Part shown: positions 50,852-60,199 of the stretch, piece after piece
Numbering within the stretch: position 1 is the stretch's first letter
Layout: every line of letters starts with the position of its first letter
Source: Klebsiella electrica
GTDB lineage: Bacteria > Pseudomonadota > Gammaproteobacteria > Enterobacterales > Enterobacteriaceae
DNA length: 64,000 bases
Reading direction: 5' to 3'
Assembly (NCBI RefSeq): GCF_006711645.1
Contig: NZ_CP041247.1
Location: forward strand, 1,364,001-1,428,000
Program-made: the position numbers and the translations under genes
The notes under the pieces: generated by a model
What the model was told of the DNA's origin: nothing
The model's input: only the letters and a program-made list of their open reading frames with translations
Databases searched by the model: none

Positions 50852-52090
50852 ATGACTGCATCCAGTCCTGAACGCCGTTTTACACGTATCGATCGTCTGC
50901 CCCCTTACGTTTTTAATATTACAGCTGAGCTGAAAATGGCTGCGCGTCGGCGCGGTGAAGATATTATCGATTTCAGCATGGGCAACCCGGACGGCGCGAC
51001 GCCGCCGCATATCGTTGAAAAACTTTGCACCGTTGCCCAGCGTCCTGATACGCACGGTTACTCCACCTCCCGCGGTATTCCTCGCCTGCGCCGCGCCATT
51101 TCGCGCTGGTATCAGGATCGCTACAACGTTGAGATCGATCCGGAATCGGAAGCGATTGTCACCATTGGTTCAAAAGAGGGGCTGGCGCATCTGATGCTGG
51201 CGACGCTGGATCATGGCGACACGGTGCTGGTGCCTAACCCCAGCTACCCGATCCACATCTACGGCGCGGTGATTGCCGGTGCGCAGGTGCGTTCCGTGCC
51301 GCTGGTGGAAGGCGTTGATTTCTTCAACGAGCTGGAGCGGGCGATTCGCGAAAGCTACCCAAAACCGAAAATGATGATCCTCGGTTTCCCGTCCAACCCG
51401 ACCGCACAGTGCGTCGAACTGGAATTTTTTGAAAAAGTGGTCGCGCTGGCGAAGCGTTACGATGTGCTGGTGGTACACGATCTGGCCTACGCCGACATCG
51501 TTTATGATGGCTGGAAGGCCCCTTCAATTATGGAAGTTCCCGGCGCGCGTGATGTGGCCGTGGAGTTCTTTACCCTCTCCAAAAGCTACAACATGGCCGG
51601 CTGGCGTATCGGCTTTATGGTCGGTAATAAAACGCTGGTCAATGCATTGGCGCGTATTAAAAGCTATCACGATTATGGCACCTTCACCCCCTTGCAGGTC
51701 GCGGCAATTGCGGCGCTGGAAGGCGACCAGCAGTGCGTTCGTGATATCGCCGAACAGTACAAGCGCCGTCGCGATGTGCTGGTTAAAGGGCTGCATGAAG
51801 CGGGCTGGATGGTCGAGTGTCCGAAGGCATCGATGTACGTTTGGGCGAAGATCCCCGATCAGTATGCGGCGCTGGGCTCGCTGGAGTTTGCGAAAAAGCT
51901 GCTGCAGGATGCGAAAGTATGCGTTTCGCCGGGTATCGGCTTCGGCGATTACGGTGATACCCACGTGCGCTTTGCGCTTATCGAAAACCGCGATCGTATC
52001 CGCCAGGCCATTCGCGGGATCAAATCGATGTTTCGCGCCGACGGGCTGTTGCCTGCATTGGGTAAGTCAGCCGGGGAAAGCCTCGAATAA
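50852..52090 (+). CDS. alaC: Alanine transaminase AlaC
   Basis: PLP aminotransferase of 412 residues making alanine from pyruvate and glutamate. The PLP lysine is in [15 protein letters not shown], with Asn and Asp/Tyr contacts in [10 protein letters not shown] and [14 protein letters not shown]. Same position as in E. coli, divergent from ypdA. Confidence 0.96.
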   Translation: MTASSPERRFTRIDRLPPYVFNITAELKMAARRRGEDIIDFSMGNPDGATPPHIVEKLCTVAQRPDTHGYSTSRGIPRLRRAISRWYQDRYNVEIDPESEAIVTIGSKEGLAHLMLATLDHGDTVLVPNPSYPIHIYGAVIAGAQVRSVPLVEGVDFFNELERAIRESYPKPKMMILGFPSNPTAQCVELEFFEKVVALAKRYDVLVVHDLAYADIVYDGWKAPSIMEVPGARDVAVEFFTLSKSYNMAGWRIGFMVGNKTLVNALARIKSYHDYGTFTPLQVAAIAALEGDQQCVRDIAEQYKRRRDVLVKGLHEAGWMVECPKASMYVWAKIPDQYAALGSLEFAKKLLQDAKVCVSPGIGFGDYGDTHVRFALIENRDRIRQAIRGIKSMFRADGLLPALGKSAGESLE

Positions 52091-52115
52091 CGGCGAAGCC
52101 AGGAACAGCACCAAC

Positions 52116-52147
52116 AAAAAACGGGAGCCGCTGGCTCCCGTTTTTTT
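52116..52147. terminator. Terminator between alaC and ypdK
   Basis: Stem CGGGAGCC-GCT-GGCTCCCG with an A-run before and seven Ts after, serving both convergent genes. Confidence 0.9.
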
Positions 52148-52161
52148 GACTCTGGCGGTGC

Positions 52162-52233
52162 TTAAATCATCAGGGCAAAAGTACCGGCCCAAACGATGAC
52201 CATAAAAGATACGCCCATAATAAAGTATTTCAC
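52162..52233 (-). CDS. ypdK: YpdK, 23-residue membrane protein
   Basis: Tiny hydrophobic protein starting with GTG: MKYFIMGVSFMVIVWAGTF, ending ALMI. It matches the E. coli small protein YpdK (MKYFFMG...) over its whole length and occupies the same place next to alaC. GGAG lies about nine bases upstream. It consists of one transmembrane helix. Function unknown. Confidence 0.82.
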   Translation of the reverse strand: MKYFIMGVSFMVIVWAGTFALMI

Positions 52234-52601
52234 GACTCATCACTCCGCGTTCTCGGCGAAACGCCTAAATGAATTTAATCTTCATTGTTGATTCTGATCT
52301 GTCGCAGTAAAAGCTGATGATTATAACGGCCGCGGCAGGTCGAAATTCTGTGCGATAACTGCTCCAGATGGCGCTAATGTACGCCTAAAAAATGAGGGAA
52401 ACAAGAGGCATTTTTTTATTAATTTTTAGCTACTTACGAGTGTCGTGATTCGGCGACACATTAATTTCATTCGGTAATAAATTCCATTCTGGCGACGGTT
52501 TTCGCCGTAGCGGCCTTTCGGCGATAGCGGCTTGATTTTGGCATGTATGCTGTTACCGGCCGCTTCCTTGCGGCGGGCTCGTTTTAACCGCCGCGATCAG
52601 G
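52234..52601. other. Intergenic region between ypdK and the cupin gene
   Basis: 368-nt stretch without a convincing gene; AT-rich in the middle and GC-rich at the right end (GGCCGCTTCCTTGCGGCGGG). An ORF at 52532-52744 (+) is short and has no support. I see nothing further in it. Confidence 0.5.
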
Positions 52602-53084
52602 TCAGAGTGAGCGAATGTGTCCACCATCGCCCACTTCGGCGTGACGATACCATTCCATCAGTTCCAGCGTTCCTTCTTCACCCTCCGCTGGCGCCCACGA
52701 CACATAATCTCCGGCAGCAACAGGCTGATAACCGCCGTGTTTGACCTCAAAAATGACGCCGCCGGCATCCAGCGACAGAACCGCATGCCAGGTCCCGGCA
52801 TCCATCTCTAACGCCGTACACTCTTCACCTAATACGATGCGGCGAGTGACGAAACCGAGGTCATCAAAAGTCAGCACCACAAAACGGCCGCTGAGAGCCA
52901 GCAGCAGTTCAAAGGTGTGCGGATGACGGTGAGGGCGAATATAGGTTCCCGGTTCCATCGCGATCGCCAGACGTTGTACGGGATCGGTTAATTCCGGGTG
53001 AAAATTACGATGAGCGCGTAAACGAGGTGAACGCGCTGCCGCTTCGCTCTGCTGTTGCATGTCACTGAAAGTGATGTATTTCAT
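52602..53084 (-). CDS. WbuC-type cupin-fold metalloprotein
   Basis: 160-residue protein of the WbuC cupin family. Candidate metal-binding histidines lie in YIRPHRHPHTFELLLALSGR (His 52, 54, 56), with a further His in GTWHAVLSL. The usual members sit in O-antigen clusters; this one is alone between alaC and the T6SS. Enzymatic activity is unknown. Confidence 0.82.
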   Translation of the reverse strand: MKYITFSDMQQQSEAAARSPRLRAHRNFHPELTDPVQRLAIAMEPGTYIRPHRHPHTFELLLALSGRFVVLTFDDLGFVTRRIVLGEECTALEMDAGTWHAVLSLDAGGVIFEVKHGGYQPVAAGDYVSWAPAEGEEGTLELMEWYRHAEVGDGGHIRSL

Positions 53085-53717
53085 TTAGCCGCCTGACGTG
53101 AGGTCTGAGATTGCGAATGGTTTCGCTACCGTAGATGAGCTCTGCACTGTGTGGCAGAAACCCGGTCGCCGCATTGTATCCATTCCCCTGGCCGGCGCAC
53201 ACTGTTTTTCGGTTTCATCAGGCGCTATATCGCGTGGCCAGTTCAACACGCTGACGGCATTGACCTTTCGATGACCTCCTGGAACAGGGTAGACCATAGC
53301 AGGCTCCTTGATATATATGACGCCTTCCATAAACTCGAATGATTATTATCGTATGTCAGCGGTGTCATAATACAACTTATTCATTTTATGAATTGTATTA
53401 TGACAAAGATATAGCCGGTTTTATATAACTCAGTTTTTTAAAAGTAAGATTTTTTCTCTCAATATATGAAGGATATTCTTATTTTGATGAGATTGTTGTT
53501 TTGAATTTTTCGAATAGTTGAGCGATTTAATCTGAAAATACAGTAATGGCGCGGTGTTTACACCATTGTTAAATATTTTACGATGGCCCTGAATGTATCA
53601 CTCTTTTTTTGCCTGCTTTACCTTAACGCAAATTACTGGTTAAAATAAAAACCCTGTCTTTTATATGGCAATGCTCTGTCCGGAAAAGGGACTAATTTAT
53701 TCAGGAGATAAATATAT
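53085..53717. other. AT-rich non-coding region upstream of the T6SS
   Basis: 633 nt between the cupin gene and tssB, with no supported gene. The left 240 nt are of normal composition and contain only a weak leftward frame. From about 53335 the DNA turns markedly AT-rich, with many A/T tracts, as is common for H-NS-silenced promoters. A 41-nt palindrome lies at 53364-53404. The tssB ribosome site CAGGAGAT is at 53701-53708. Confidence 0.65.
53364..53404. promoter_or_regulatory. Near-perfect 41-nt palindrome upstream of the T6SS
   Basis: 12-nt arms GTCATAATACAA (53364-53375) and TTGTATTATGAC (53393-53404) are exact inverted copies. The 17-nt centre also holds TTCAT/ATGAA. No T-run follows, so it is not a usual terminator. 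It is located 314 nt before tssB and could be a dimeric regulator operator or a promoter-proximal hairpin. The role is inferred. Confidence 0.6.
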
Positions 53718-54215
53718 ATGTCTGAATCATTTCAGAATGAGATACCTCGTGCACGTGTAAATATAAAACTGGATCTGGTGACGGGTGGCGATAAGAAGAA
53801 AATTGAGCTGCCGTTGAAGCTCCTGAGCGTTGGTGACTTCAGCAATGGCAAGGCGCAAGGGACGCTTTCAGAGCGCGAAAAAATCAATATCACTATGAGT
53901 AATTTCAACAGCGTCCTCGCGGATCTCCATCCCGAAGTTTGTCTCACTGTTAAAAATACCCTCGCCAACGATGGGTCCGAAGAGAATGTGAAACTGGCCT
54001 TTCAGGATATGAAGGATTTTGAACCTGAGGCGGTAGCGCGGCAAATTCCACAGCTGCGTGTGATGCTTGCTATGCGTAATTTGTTACGTGATTTGAAATC
54101 CAATCTGCTGGACAACGTTACTTTCAGGAAAGAACTGGAAATCATTTTAAAAGACCCTGCTCTTTCCGATGAGCTGCGCAGTGAATTGAATGCGCTTGCT
54201 CCGGCCCAGGATTAA
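53718..54215 (+). CDS. tssB: T6SS contractile sheath small subunit TssB (VipA)
   Basis: Cytoplasmic sheath protein that assembles with TssC into the contractile tube. The 165 residues include the conserved IPRARVNIKLDL and LKLLSVGDFSNGKAQ at the N-terminus and a helical C-terminus (RVMLAMRNLLRDLKSNLLDN). Good ribosome site CAGGAGAT. First gene of the T6SS operon. Confidence 0.95.
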   Translation: MSESFQNEIPRARVNIKLDLVTGGDKKKIELPLKLLSVGDFSNGKAQGTLSEREKINITMSNFNSVLADLHPEVCLTVKNTLANDGSEENVKLAFQDMKDFEPEAVARQIPQLRVMLAMRNLLRDLKSNLLDNVTFRKELEIILKDPALSDELRSELNALAPAQD

Positions 54216-54255
54216 TGTCTGGAACTTTAACGGAATATTAACGAGAAAAATGCTG

Positions 54256-55800
54256 ATGTCAGTAAATAACGAAATCCAGAATGAGGGAAGGGCAGCGACA
54301 GTTGAAAAAATGCTGCCGCAGAACGGTGTATATGCCTCACTGTTCGACAAAATTAATTTAACTCCGGTCGCTGAAATGGGTGACCTGAATGGATTTGAAG
54401 ATAATACCGTAATGGCGGAAACCTCCGCCGATGAACGTGTTACCGCCGCTGTTCAGGTTTTCATGCAGTGTCTGCACAAGTCTGGTCAGAAGGTCGAGAA
54501 GCTCGATAAGACATTACTGGACCACCATATCGCTGAACTGGATTTCCAGATCAGCCGTCAGCTTGATGAAGTCATGCACCATGACGCGTTCCAGAAAGTG
54601 GAGTCCGTGTGGCGTGGCCTTCAGTCCCTGGTGAGCAAGACTGACTTTCGCCAGAACGTGAAGCTGGAAATCCTCGATCTGTCCAAAGAAGAATTGCGGC
54701 AGGATTTCGAAGATTCTCCGGAAATTGTCCAGAGCGGCCTGTACAAACAGACCTACATCGCTGAATACGACACCCCGGGCGGTGAGCCGATTGCGGCGGT
54801 GATTTCAGCTTATGAGTTTGATGCCACCGCGCAGGACGTGGCGCTGATGCGTAATATTGCAAAAGTCTCCGCCGCCGCGCACATGCCTTTTATTGGCTCT
54901 GCGGGGCCGAAATTCTTCCTCAAAGAGTCGATGGAAGAGGTGGCGGCCATCAAAGATATCAGCAACTACTTCGACCGCGCCGAGTACATCAAGTGGAAAT
55001 CCTTCCGCGAGACGGACGATTCACGCTATATCGGCCTGGTGATGCCGCGCGTGCTCGGTCGCCTGCCGTATGGTCCGGACACCGTACCGGTACGCAGTTT
55101 CAACTATGTTGAAGAAGTGAAAGGCCCGGATCACAATAAATACCTGTGGACTCATGCGTCTTTCGCCTTTGCGGCCAATATGGTGAAAAGCTTCATCAAT
55201 AATGGCTGGTGCGTGCAAATTCGCGGCCCGCAGGCCGGTGGCGCAGTGAAAGACCTGCCGATCCATCTGTATGACCTCGGTACCGGCAATCAGGTGAAAA
55301 TTCCGTCCGAAGTGATGATCCCGGAAACCCGCGAGTTTGAGTTCTCCAGCCTCGGCTTCATTCCGCTGTCATACTACAAAAACCGCGACTACGCGTGCTT
55401 CTTCTCTGCGAACTCCGCCCAGAAACCCGCCCTGTATGACACAGCCGATGCCACGGCCAACAGCCGCATTAACTCACGTTTGCCGTACATTTTCCTGCTG
55501 TCGCGCATCGCCCACTACCTGAAGCTGATTCAGCGCGAAAATATCGGCACCACCAAAGACCGCCGTCTGCTGGAGCTGGAGCTGAACACCTGGGTGCGTG
55601 GCCTGGTCACCGAAATGACCGATCCGGGCGATGAGCTGCAGGCATCACACCCGCTGCGCGATGCGAAAGTGGTGGTGGAAGACATCGAGGATAATCCGGG
55701 CTTCTTCCGCGTGAAGCTGTACGCGATCCCGCACTTCCAGGTGGAAGGGATGGACGTCAACCTGTCGCTGGTCTCCCGTATGCCGAAGGCCAAAGCGTAA
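54256..55800 (+). CDS. tssC: T6SS contractile sheath large subunit TssC (VipB)
   Basis: Large sheath subunit, 514 residues with start at 54256 (MSVNNEIQN). A second ATG six bases earlier (54250) is equally possible; the preceding GAGAAA fits 54256 better. Conserved segments ESVWRGLQSLV, EYDTPGGEPIAAVISAYEF, FFDRAEYIKWKSFRETDDSRYIG (start of the core) and AYPHF-like SLGFIPLSYYKNRDYACFFSANS. It interacts with TssB and ClpV. Confidence 0.93.
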   Translation: MSVNNEIQNEGRAATVEKMLPQNGVYASLFDKINLTPVAEMGDLNGFEDNTVMAETSADERVTAAVQVFMQCLHKSGQKVEKLDKTLLDHHIAELDFQISRQLDEVMHHDAFQKVESVWRGLQSLVSKTDFRQNVKLEILDLSKEELRQDFEDSPEIVQSGLYKQTYIAEYDTPGGEPIAAVISAYEFDATAQDVALMRNIAKVSAAAHMPFIGSAGPKFFLKESMEEVAAIKDISNYFDRAEYIKWKSFRETDDSRYIGLVMPRVLGRLPYGPDTVPVRSFNYVEEVKGPDHNKYLWTHASFAFAANMVKSFINNGWCVQIRGPQAGGAVKDLPIHLYDLGTGNQVKIPSEVMIPETREFEFSSLGFIPLSYYKNRDYACFFSANSAQKPALYDTADATANSRINSRLPYIFLLSRIAHYLKLIQRENIGTTKDRRLLELELNTWVRGLVTEMTDPGDELQASHPLRDAKVVVEDIEDNPGFFRVKLYAIPHFQVEGMDVNLSLVSRMPKAKA

Positions 55801-55818
55801 GGTCAGGGGAAATCAGGG

Positions 55819-57156
55819 ATGAAAATTTTTCGCCCACTTTGGGAGGACGGGGCAGTTCTGGCCCCGCAACAGTTCCAGCAGCAAGCCCGCTGGAATGCAC
55901 ACATTGCCGATACGGTCGCGGGGATGGGGATTTCCCATCTCTGGGGCGTGGCGAGTGCCGAATTTGATGACGCCGCTCTGGCGTTGTCGCGCCTGAATGC
56001 CACCCGTCTGGTGGTGCGCTTTCAGGATGGTACTCTGGTTGATACGAGCCTGGCTGATAATCTTCCGCCGGTCTGTGATTTATCCTCTGCCGCTGGCAGA
56101 GAGTCCGTCGACGTGGTTGTGGCACTGCCGCTGCTGAGTGCCAGTGGCGGCAATCTGGATAACGGTCAGGACAGCGAGCGTCCTAAGCGCTGGAAAGCCG
56201 AGCGCGTGGTGGTTCAGGAGCTGGCCGGGTATGAAAGCGGTGAGCTGGCCATTCTGCGTAATGCCATCACCCTTCGTTTGTCCACGCAGGAAAATACCGC
56301 TTACCTGACCTGCCCTGTGGCCCGCCTGGCACGTAATGCGCAGGGGCTGTGGAGTCGTGATACGTCCTTTATCCCACCGATGCTCTCGGTTGCGGCAAGC
56401 CCTTTGCTTGTGACTGAACTGGGTGACCTGCTGGTGCGCCTGCAGGCACGACGTAAGCGTCTGATGGCGATGCGCCGTGAAAGCAACGAGCGTATGGCGG
56501 ATTTTGCTGTGGCGGATGTCTCCCTGTTCTGGTTGCTCAATGCCATCAACAGCGCGGAGCCTGTGCTGGCCGAACTGCTGCAGACCCCGGGGCGTCACCC
56601 TGAGTTGCTCTACCGTGAACTGGCTCGCCTGGCGGGCAGCCTGCTGACGTTTTCACTGGAGCACGATGCCGGGGAGATTCCTGCTTATCAGCATGATGTG
56701 CCTGAACATGTGTTCCCGCCGTTGCTGACGCTGCTTGATAAGCTGCTGGAAGCCAGCCTGCCATCACGCGTGGTCAGCATTCAGCTTGAGCGGCAGGAAC
56801 AGATCTGGAAAGGCGCCCTTCACGATGCGCGCCTGCGTGAAGGGGCCGATTTCTACCTCTCCGTGCGCTCTTCCATGCCGAATCACGAGCTGCAAACGAA
56901 ATTCCCGCTGTTGTGTAAGGCGGGTAGCTTTGAAGATGTCTCGGATGTGGTGAACGTGGCCCTGAGCGGAATGGTGATCAAACCGCTGACGCATGTGCCG
57001 GCGGCGATCCCTTTGCGTCTTGAGAACCAGTACTTCTCCCTGGATCTGAGCTCGGAAGCGGCCCGTAGCATGCTGGAAATGGGAAGCTGCACCTTCTACA
57101 CCCCGCGCTCACTGGGGGATGTGAAACTTGAACTCTTTGCGGTGCTGCGCTCATGA
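55819..57156 (+). CDS. tssK: T6SS baseplate subunit TssK
   Basis: 445-residue baseplate protein that links the baseplate to the TssL/TssM membrane complex. Starts MKIFRPLWEDGAVLAPQQFQQQARW, a typical TssK beginning; the C-terminal QTKFPLLCKAG ... RSLGDVKLELFAVLRS matches the family. Overlaps tssL by 4 nt. Confidence 0.95.
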   Translation: MKIFRPLWEDGAVLAPQQFQQQARWNAHIADTVAGMGISHLWGVASAEFDDAALALSRLNATRLVVRFQDGTLVDTSLADNLPPVCDLSSAAGRESVDVVVALPLLSASGGNLDNGQDSERPKRWKAERVVVQELAGYESGELAILRNAITLRLSTQENTAYLTCPVARLARNAQGLWSRDTSFIPPMLSVAASPLLVTELGDLLVRLQARRKRLMAMRRESNERMADFAVADVSLFWLLNAINSAEPVLAELLQTPGRHPELLYRELARLAGSLLTFSLEHDAGEIPAYQHDVPEHVFPPLLTLLDKLLEASLPSRVVSIQLERQEQIWKGALHDARLREGADFYLSVRSSMPNHELQTKFPLLCKAGSFEDVSDVVNVALSGMVIKPLTHVPAAIPLRLENQYFSLDLSSEAARSMLEMGSCTFYTPRSLGDVKLELFAVLRS

Positions 57157-57806
57157 ATAAATCCGGTCACAGTCAAATCGAACAGATTTTTTATCCGGGC
57201 TGGTTGATGGCCAGCCAGCTGCGCGGCGGACAGGTAGTCCGGGACGGAGAAGTGCTCTATCGCCGGGCCTGCCGTCTGGTTCAGGAAGCGCGTACGTTGC
57301 TCTCGGATGCAGGTTACAGCGAAATCAGCCGGGATCACATGGTTTACGCCCTGTGTGCTCTGCTGGATGAGAGTGTCCTGAACCGGGGTACCACCGACGA
57401 TGGCTATCTGACCTGGCGCCGCGACCCGCTGCAGGCGCATTTCTTCGGTACCCTGAACGCCGGGGAGGAACTGTGGGAGCGTATCCGCAACCTGCTGAAA
57501 GAGTCCGCACCGGACACGGCCGTACTGACCTGCATGTACCGGACCCTGCAGCTGGGATTTGTCGGCCAGTACCGGGCGCAGGATGACGAGCGCCGTGAAG
57601 ACGTGGTACGTGCGCTGGGTGAACGGGTGCCCGCTTTTACGCTTGCCCAGGATGCGCCGCTCGTTATCAGAGCGTCTCGCTTGCGCAGCGGCCGTCGTCT
57701 GTACTGGATTTCCTGGATCCTCGGGGCGGCAGTACTGGCTGCGCTGTGGTTCTTTCTCTCTTCCTCCCTCACCGAACTGGTGAGCCAGACGGTCAGACCG
57801 GGGTAA
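57153..57806 (+). CDS. tssL: T6SS membrane-complex subunit TssL (DotU type)
   Basis: Inner-membrane T6SS protein of 217 residues: a cytoplasmic helical domain with VYALCALLDESVL and a single C-terminal membrane helix (WISWILGAAVLAALWFFLS, residues about 185-203). It is the short form without a peptidoglycan-binding domain; the next gene encodes that domain separately. Start overlaps tssK by 4 nt. Confidence 0.93.
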   Translation: MNKSGHSQIEQIFYPGWLMASQLRGGQVVRDGEVLYRRACRLVQEARTLLSDAGYSEISRDHMVYALCALLDESVLNRGTTDDGYLTWRRDPLQAHFFGTLNAGEELWERIRNLLKESAPDTAVLTCMYRTLQLGFVGQYRAQDDERREDVVRALGERVPAFTLAQDAPLVIRASRLRSGRRLYWISWILGAAVLAALWFFLSSSLTELVSQTVRPG

Positions 57807-57809
57807 AGG

Positions 57810-59534
57810 ATGCGTGATGTTTACCGGAGTCTGTTAATTGTCCTGACGGGCATACTGGCGCTGTGGCTCATCCTGGGTTTCTGGCCGCTGTCGGTCGGGA
57901 GCCGCGTGGCGCTCGTCCTGCTGGTTGTTCTGGTGTGCGGGGCGATGCTCTGGCGTCAGCACCGGGCATTACAGCTGTGGGCTCAGGCGCTCAGAGAGAT
58001 TGTGGACGAGAGTCTGCCTCCGGAAGATTTTCAGGGGGCGGTCATTCTGGTGTGTGGTGATAACAGCGCGCTGTTCGCTGAGTCTGCACAGCATCGTGAA
58101 ACCCGTCAGGGCTGGTATTTGCGGATAAAAGACGCAGAACATCTGCCCTTGCTCGCCCAACATCTTAGTCAGATCCGCCCGGCGCTGGTGTCACAAATCT
58201 CGGTGTTGCTGGCGGTATTGCCTGAACGACATACCTCCGACGTCGACTTTACCCAGAGCCTGCGCGTCTGGCAGCGTGCGGTGGTGCAGAGTCGTACCGC
58301 TTCTGGCCGACTTCCGCCGCTGTGGATTGTGACCTGGGTGTCACCGCCAGCCGCCTGTGCTGATGCGGAGCCGGTCTGGTTTACCACGGTCAGTCAGCGG
58401 GCAGGGATCCAGGTGTATCAGCCCGGTCAGGGCAATCTGTCACTCATGGACTGGATCCGGGAAACGGCGGCGGGCGAGCGACTTTCCCGCCTGAGCCAGG
58501 GGCTGTGGCTTGACAGTGGACTCACCTGGCTGAACAACGCTGTCAACAGCTTGCTGTCAGTACGTCAGGGGGAATTACCTGCCCTGAAAACCTGCGTGCA
58601 GGGGTTGTGCATGGTACCTGTGAAGGGGGTTGCCGGTAACCTCTGGCAGCAGCACATCGCCACTGTCACTGTGCTGCCGCCCGATGCGACTGATAACGGG
58701 GGGCCTTTGCCGCTGCCTGAGCTCCTTCTGCCAGCGTTGCCACGCCGTCGCGGCGTCAGCCGCCGGATGGTGTTCTGGCGTTATGTCGGGCTGCTGGGGG
58801 GGATTTTCCTGGCACTCGCCATGCTGGCGTCATGGATGAACAACCAGCGTTTGATCCGCAATGTCGGCGACCATCTTGCCTTGTACCACCATCTTACCGG
58901 GACACCGGTTGAGCCGAAACTCCGTGCTCAGCAGCGGCTGCGCGCCGACGGCGCACTGCTGGATGGCTGGCAGCGTCGGGGTGAGCCTGTGCGCTATCGC
59001 CTCGGGCTGTATCAGGGGCTGCGTCTGGTGCCTGCTGTTGAAGCGGCCGTGAATGACTGGGCTCCGCCATTGCCGCCACCGCCGGTTATCAAAAAAATCG
59101 TACAGGGGCCGAAGACACTCCGTCTCGACAGCATGTCGCTGTTCGACTCCGGGCAGTCCGTGCTGAAAACCGGCTCTACCAGAATGCTGGTCAACTCACT
59201 GGTGGGCGTCAAGGCAAAGCCGGGCTGGCTGATTGTGGTCGCCGGCCATACGGATAACACAGGCACCCCGCAACTGAACCAGCCGCTTTCTCAGAAACGT
59301 GCCGAGGCGGTGCGCGACTGGATGCGGGACACCGGCGACGTGCCGGAAAGCTGTTTTGCGGTTCAGGGTTATGGCGCAAGCCGTCCTGCTGCAACCAACG
59401 ACACCCCGGAGGGGCGCGCGCTCAACCGCCGTGTCGAAATCAGTCTGGTACCGCAGGCCAGTGCCTGCCAGATACCGGGCAAAACCCAGGCGTCATCGCA
59501 GGATGATGGCGCATCACTACACAATGGAGAGTAA
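57810..59534 (+). CDS. T6SS OmpA-domain membrane protein
   Basis: 574-residue inner-membrane protein with two N-terminal hydrophobic segments (residues about 6-25 and 30-47), another at about 325-345 (YVGLLGGIFLALAMLASW), a large domain between them, and a C-terminal OmpA domain (about 430-560). That domain has the peptidoglycan motif NQPLSQKRAEAVRDWM and VAGHTDNTG. It probably anchors the secretion complex to the cell wall in place of a TssL extension. It starts 3 nt after tssL and is followed 4 nt later by hcp. Confidence 0.88.
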   Translation: MRDVYRSLLIVLTGILALWLILGFWPLSVGSRVALVLLVVLVCGAMLWRQHRALQLWAQALREIVDESLPPEDFQGAVILVCGDNSALFAESAQHRETRQGWYLRIKDAEHLPLLAQHLSQIRPALVSQISVLLAVLPERHTSDVDFTQSLRVWQRAVVQSRTASGRLPPLWIVTWVSPPAACADAEPVWFTTVSQRAGIQVYQPGQGNLSLMDWIRETAAGERLSRLSQGLWLDSGLTWLNNAVNSLLSVRQGELPALKTCVQGLCMVPVKGVAGNLWQQHIATVTVLPPDATDNGGPLPLPELLLPALPRRRGVSRRMVFWRYVGLLGGIFLALAMLASWMNNQRLIRNVGDHLALYHHLTGTPVEPKLRAQQRLRADGALLDGWQRRGEPVRYRLGLYQGLRLVPAVEAAVNDWAPPLPPPPVIKKIVQGPKTLRLDSMSLFDSGQSVLKTGSTRMLVNSLVGVKAKPGWLIVVAGHTDNTGTPQLNQPLSQKRAEAVRDWMRDTGDVPESCFAVQGYGASRPAATNDTPEGRALNRRVEISLVPQASACQIPGKTQASSQDDGASLHNGE

Positions 59535-59538
59535 TGCT

Positions 59539-60030
59539 ATGGCAATTCCTGTTTATCTTTGGCTGAAAGATGACGGCGGCGCGGACATCAAAGGGTCTGT
59601 CGACGTTCAGGACCGTGAAGGCAGCATCGAAGTGGTGGCGCAGAAGCATAACCTGTACATCCCGACCGATAACAACACCGGCAAGCTGACCGGTACCCGT
59701 ATCCATACGCCGTTCCTGTTCACCAAGGAAATCGATTCGTCCAGCCCGTATCTGTACAAGGCGGTGACCACCGGTCAGACCCTCAAGTCTGCGGAATTCA
59801 AGTGGTACAAAATCAACGACGCGGGCCAGGAAGTGGAGTACTTCAACACCAGACTCGAAAACGTGAAAGTGGTGAAAGTGAACCCACTGATGCACGACAT
59901 CAAGGATCCTGCTTACGAGAAGCACAACCACCTCGAGCAGATCGAGTTGCGCTACGAAAAAATCACCTGGACCTACAAAGACGGCAACATCATTCATTCC
60001 GATTCCTGGAATGAACGCGCCACTGCATAA
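59539..60030 (+). CDS. hcp: T6SS inner tube protein Hcp
   Basis: 163-residue hexameric tube protein, secreted on firing. Features MAIPVYLWLKDDGGADIKG, the central HTPFLFTKEIDSSSPYLYKA, and RLENVKVVKVNPLMHDIKDP. Start 59539 follows GGAGAGTAATGCT; an ATG five codons upstream is possible. 169 nt separate it from clpV. Confidence 0.95.
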   Translation: MAIPVYLWLKDDGGADIKGSVDVQDREGSIEVVAQKHNLYIPTDNNTGKLTGTRIHTPFLFTKEIDSSSPYLYKAVTTGQTLKSAEFKWYKINDAGQEVEYFNTRLENVKVVKVNPLMHDIKDPAYEKHNHLEQIELRYEKITWTYKDGNIIHSDSWNERATA

Positions 60031-60199
60031 ACCTGATGCGGGCAGGGATCCCTGTCCGCAATTTTTGCCGAACGTCTGCTGGCACGGGCTTTCAGCAAAG
60101 AACTCACAATCTGCCAGCCGACCGTATGCGCTTTGGTCCCCTTCACGGGAAACAGCGAGGGGCGGTAGCGTGTCCAGGAACCGACAAAGAGAGAGACTC

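Noticed and set aside
52532..52744. Rightward 70-residue ORF overlapping the cupin gene
   Set aside because: It lies mostly on the opposite strand of a well-supported gene with no ribosome site.
53085..53330. Leftward 81-residue ORF upstream of the cupin gene
   Set aside because: No recognisable domain and no good ribosome site. Its only support is adjacency to the cupin start, so it was left out.
53547..53561. TGGCGC-N5-TTACA resembling a sigma-54 promoter before tssB
   Set aside because: The -12 element lacks the essential GC, and the -24 element has a mismatch. Too weak to claim.
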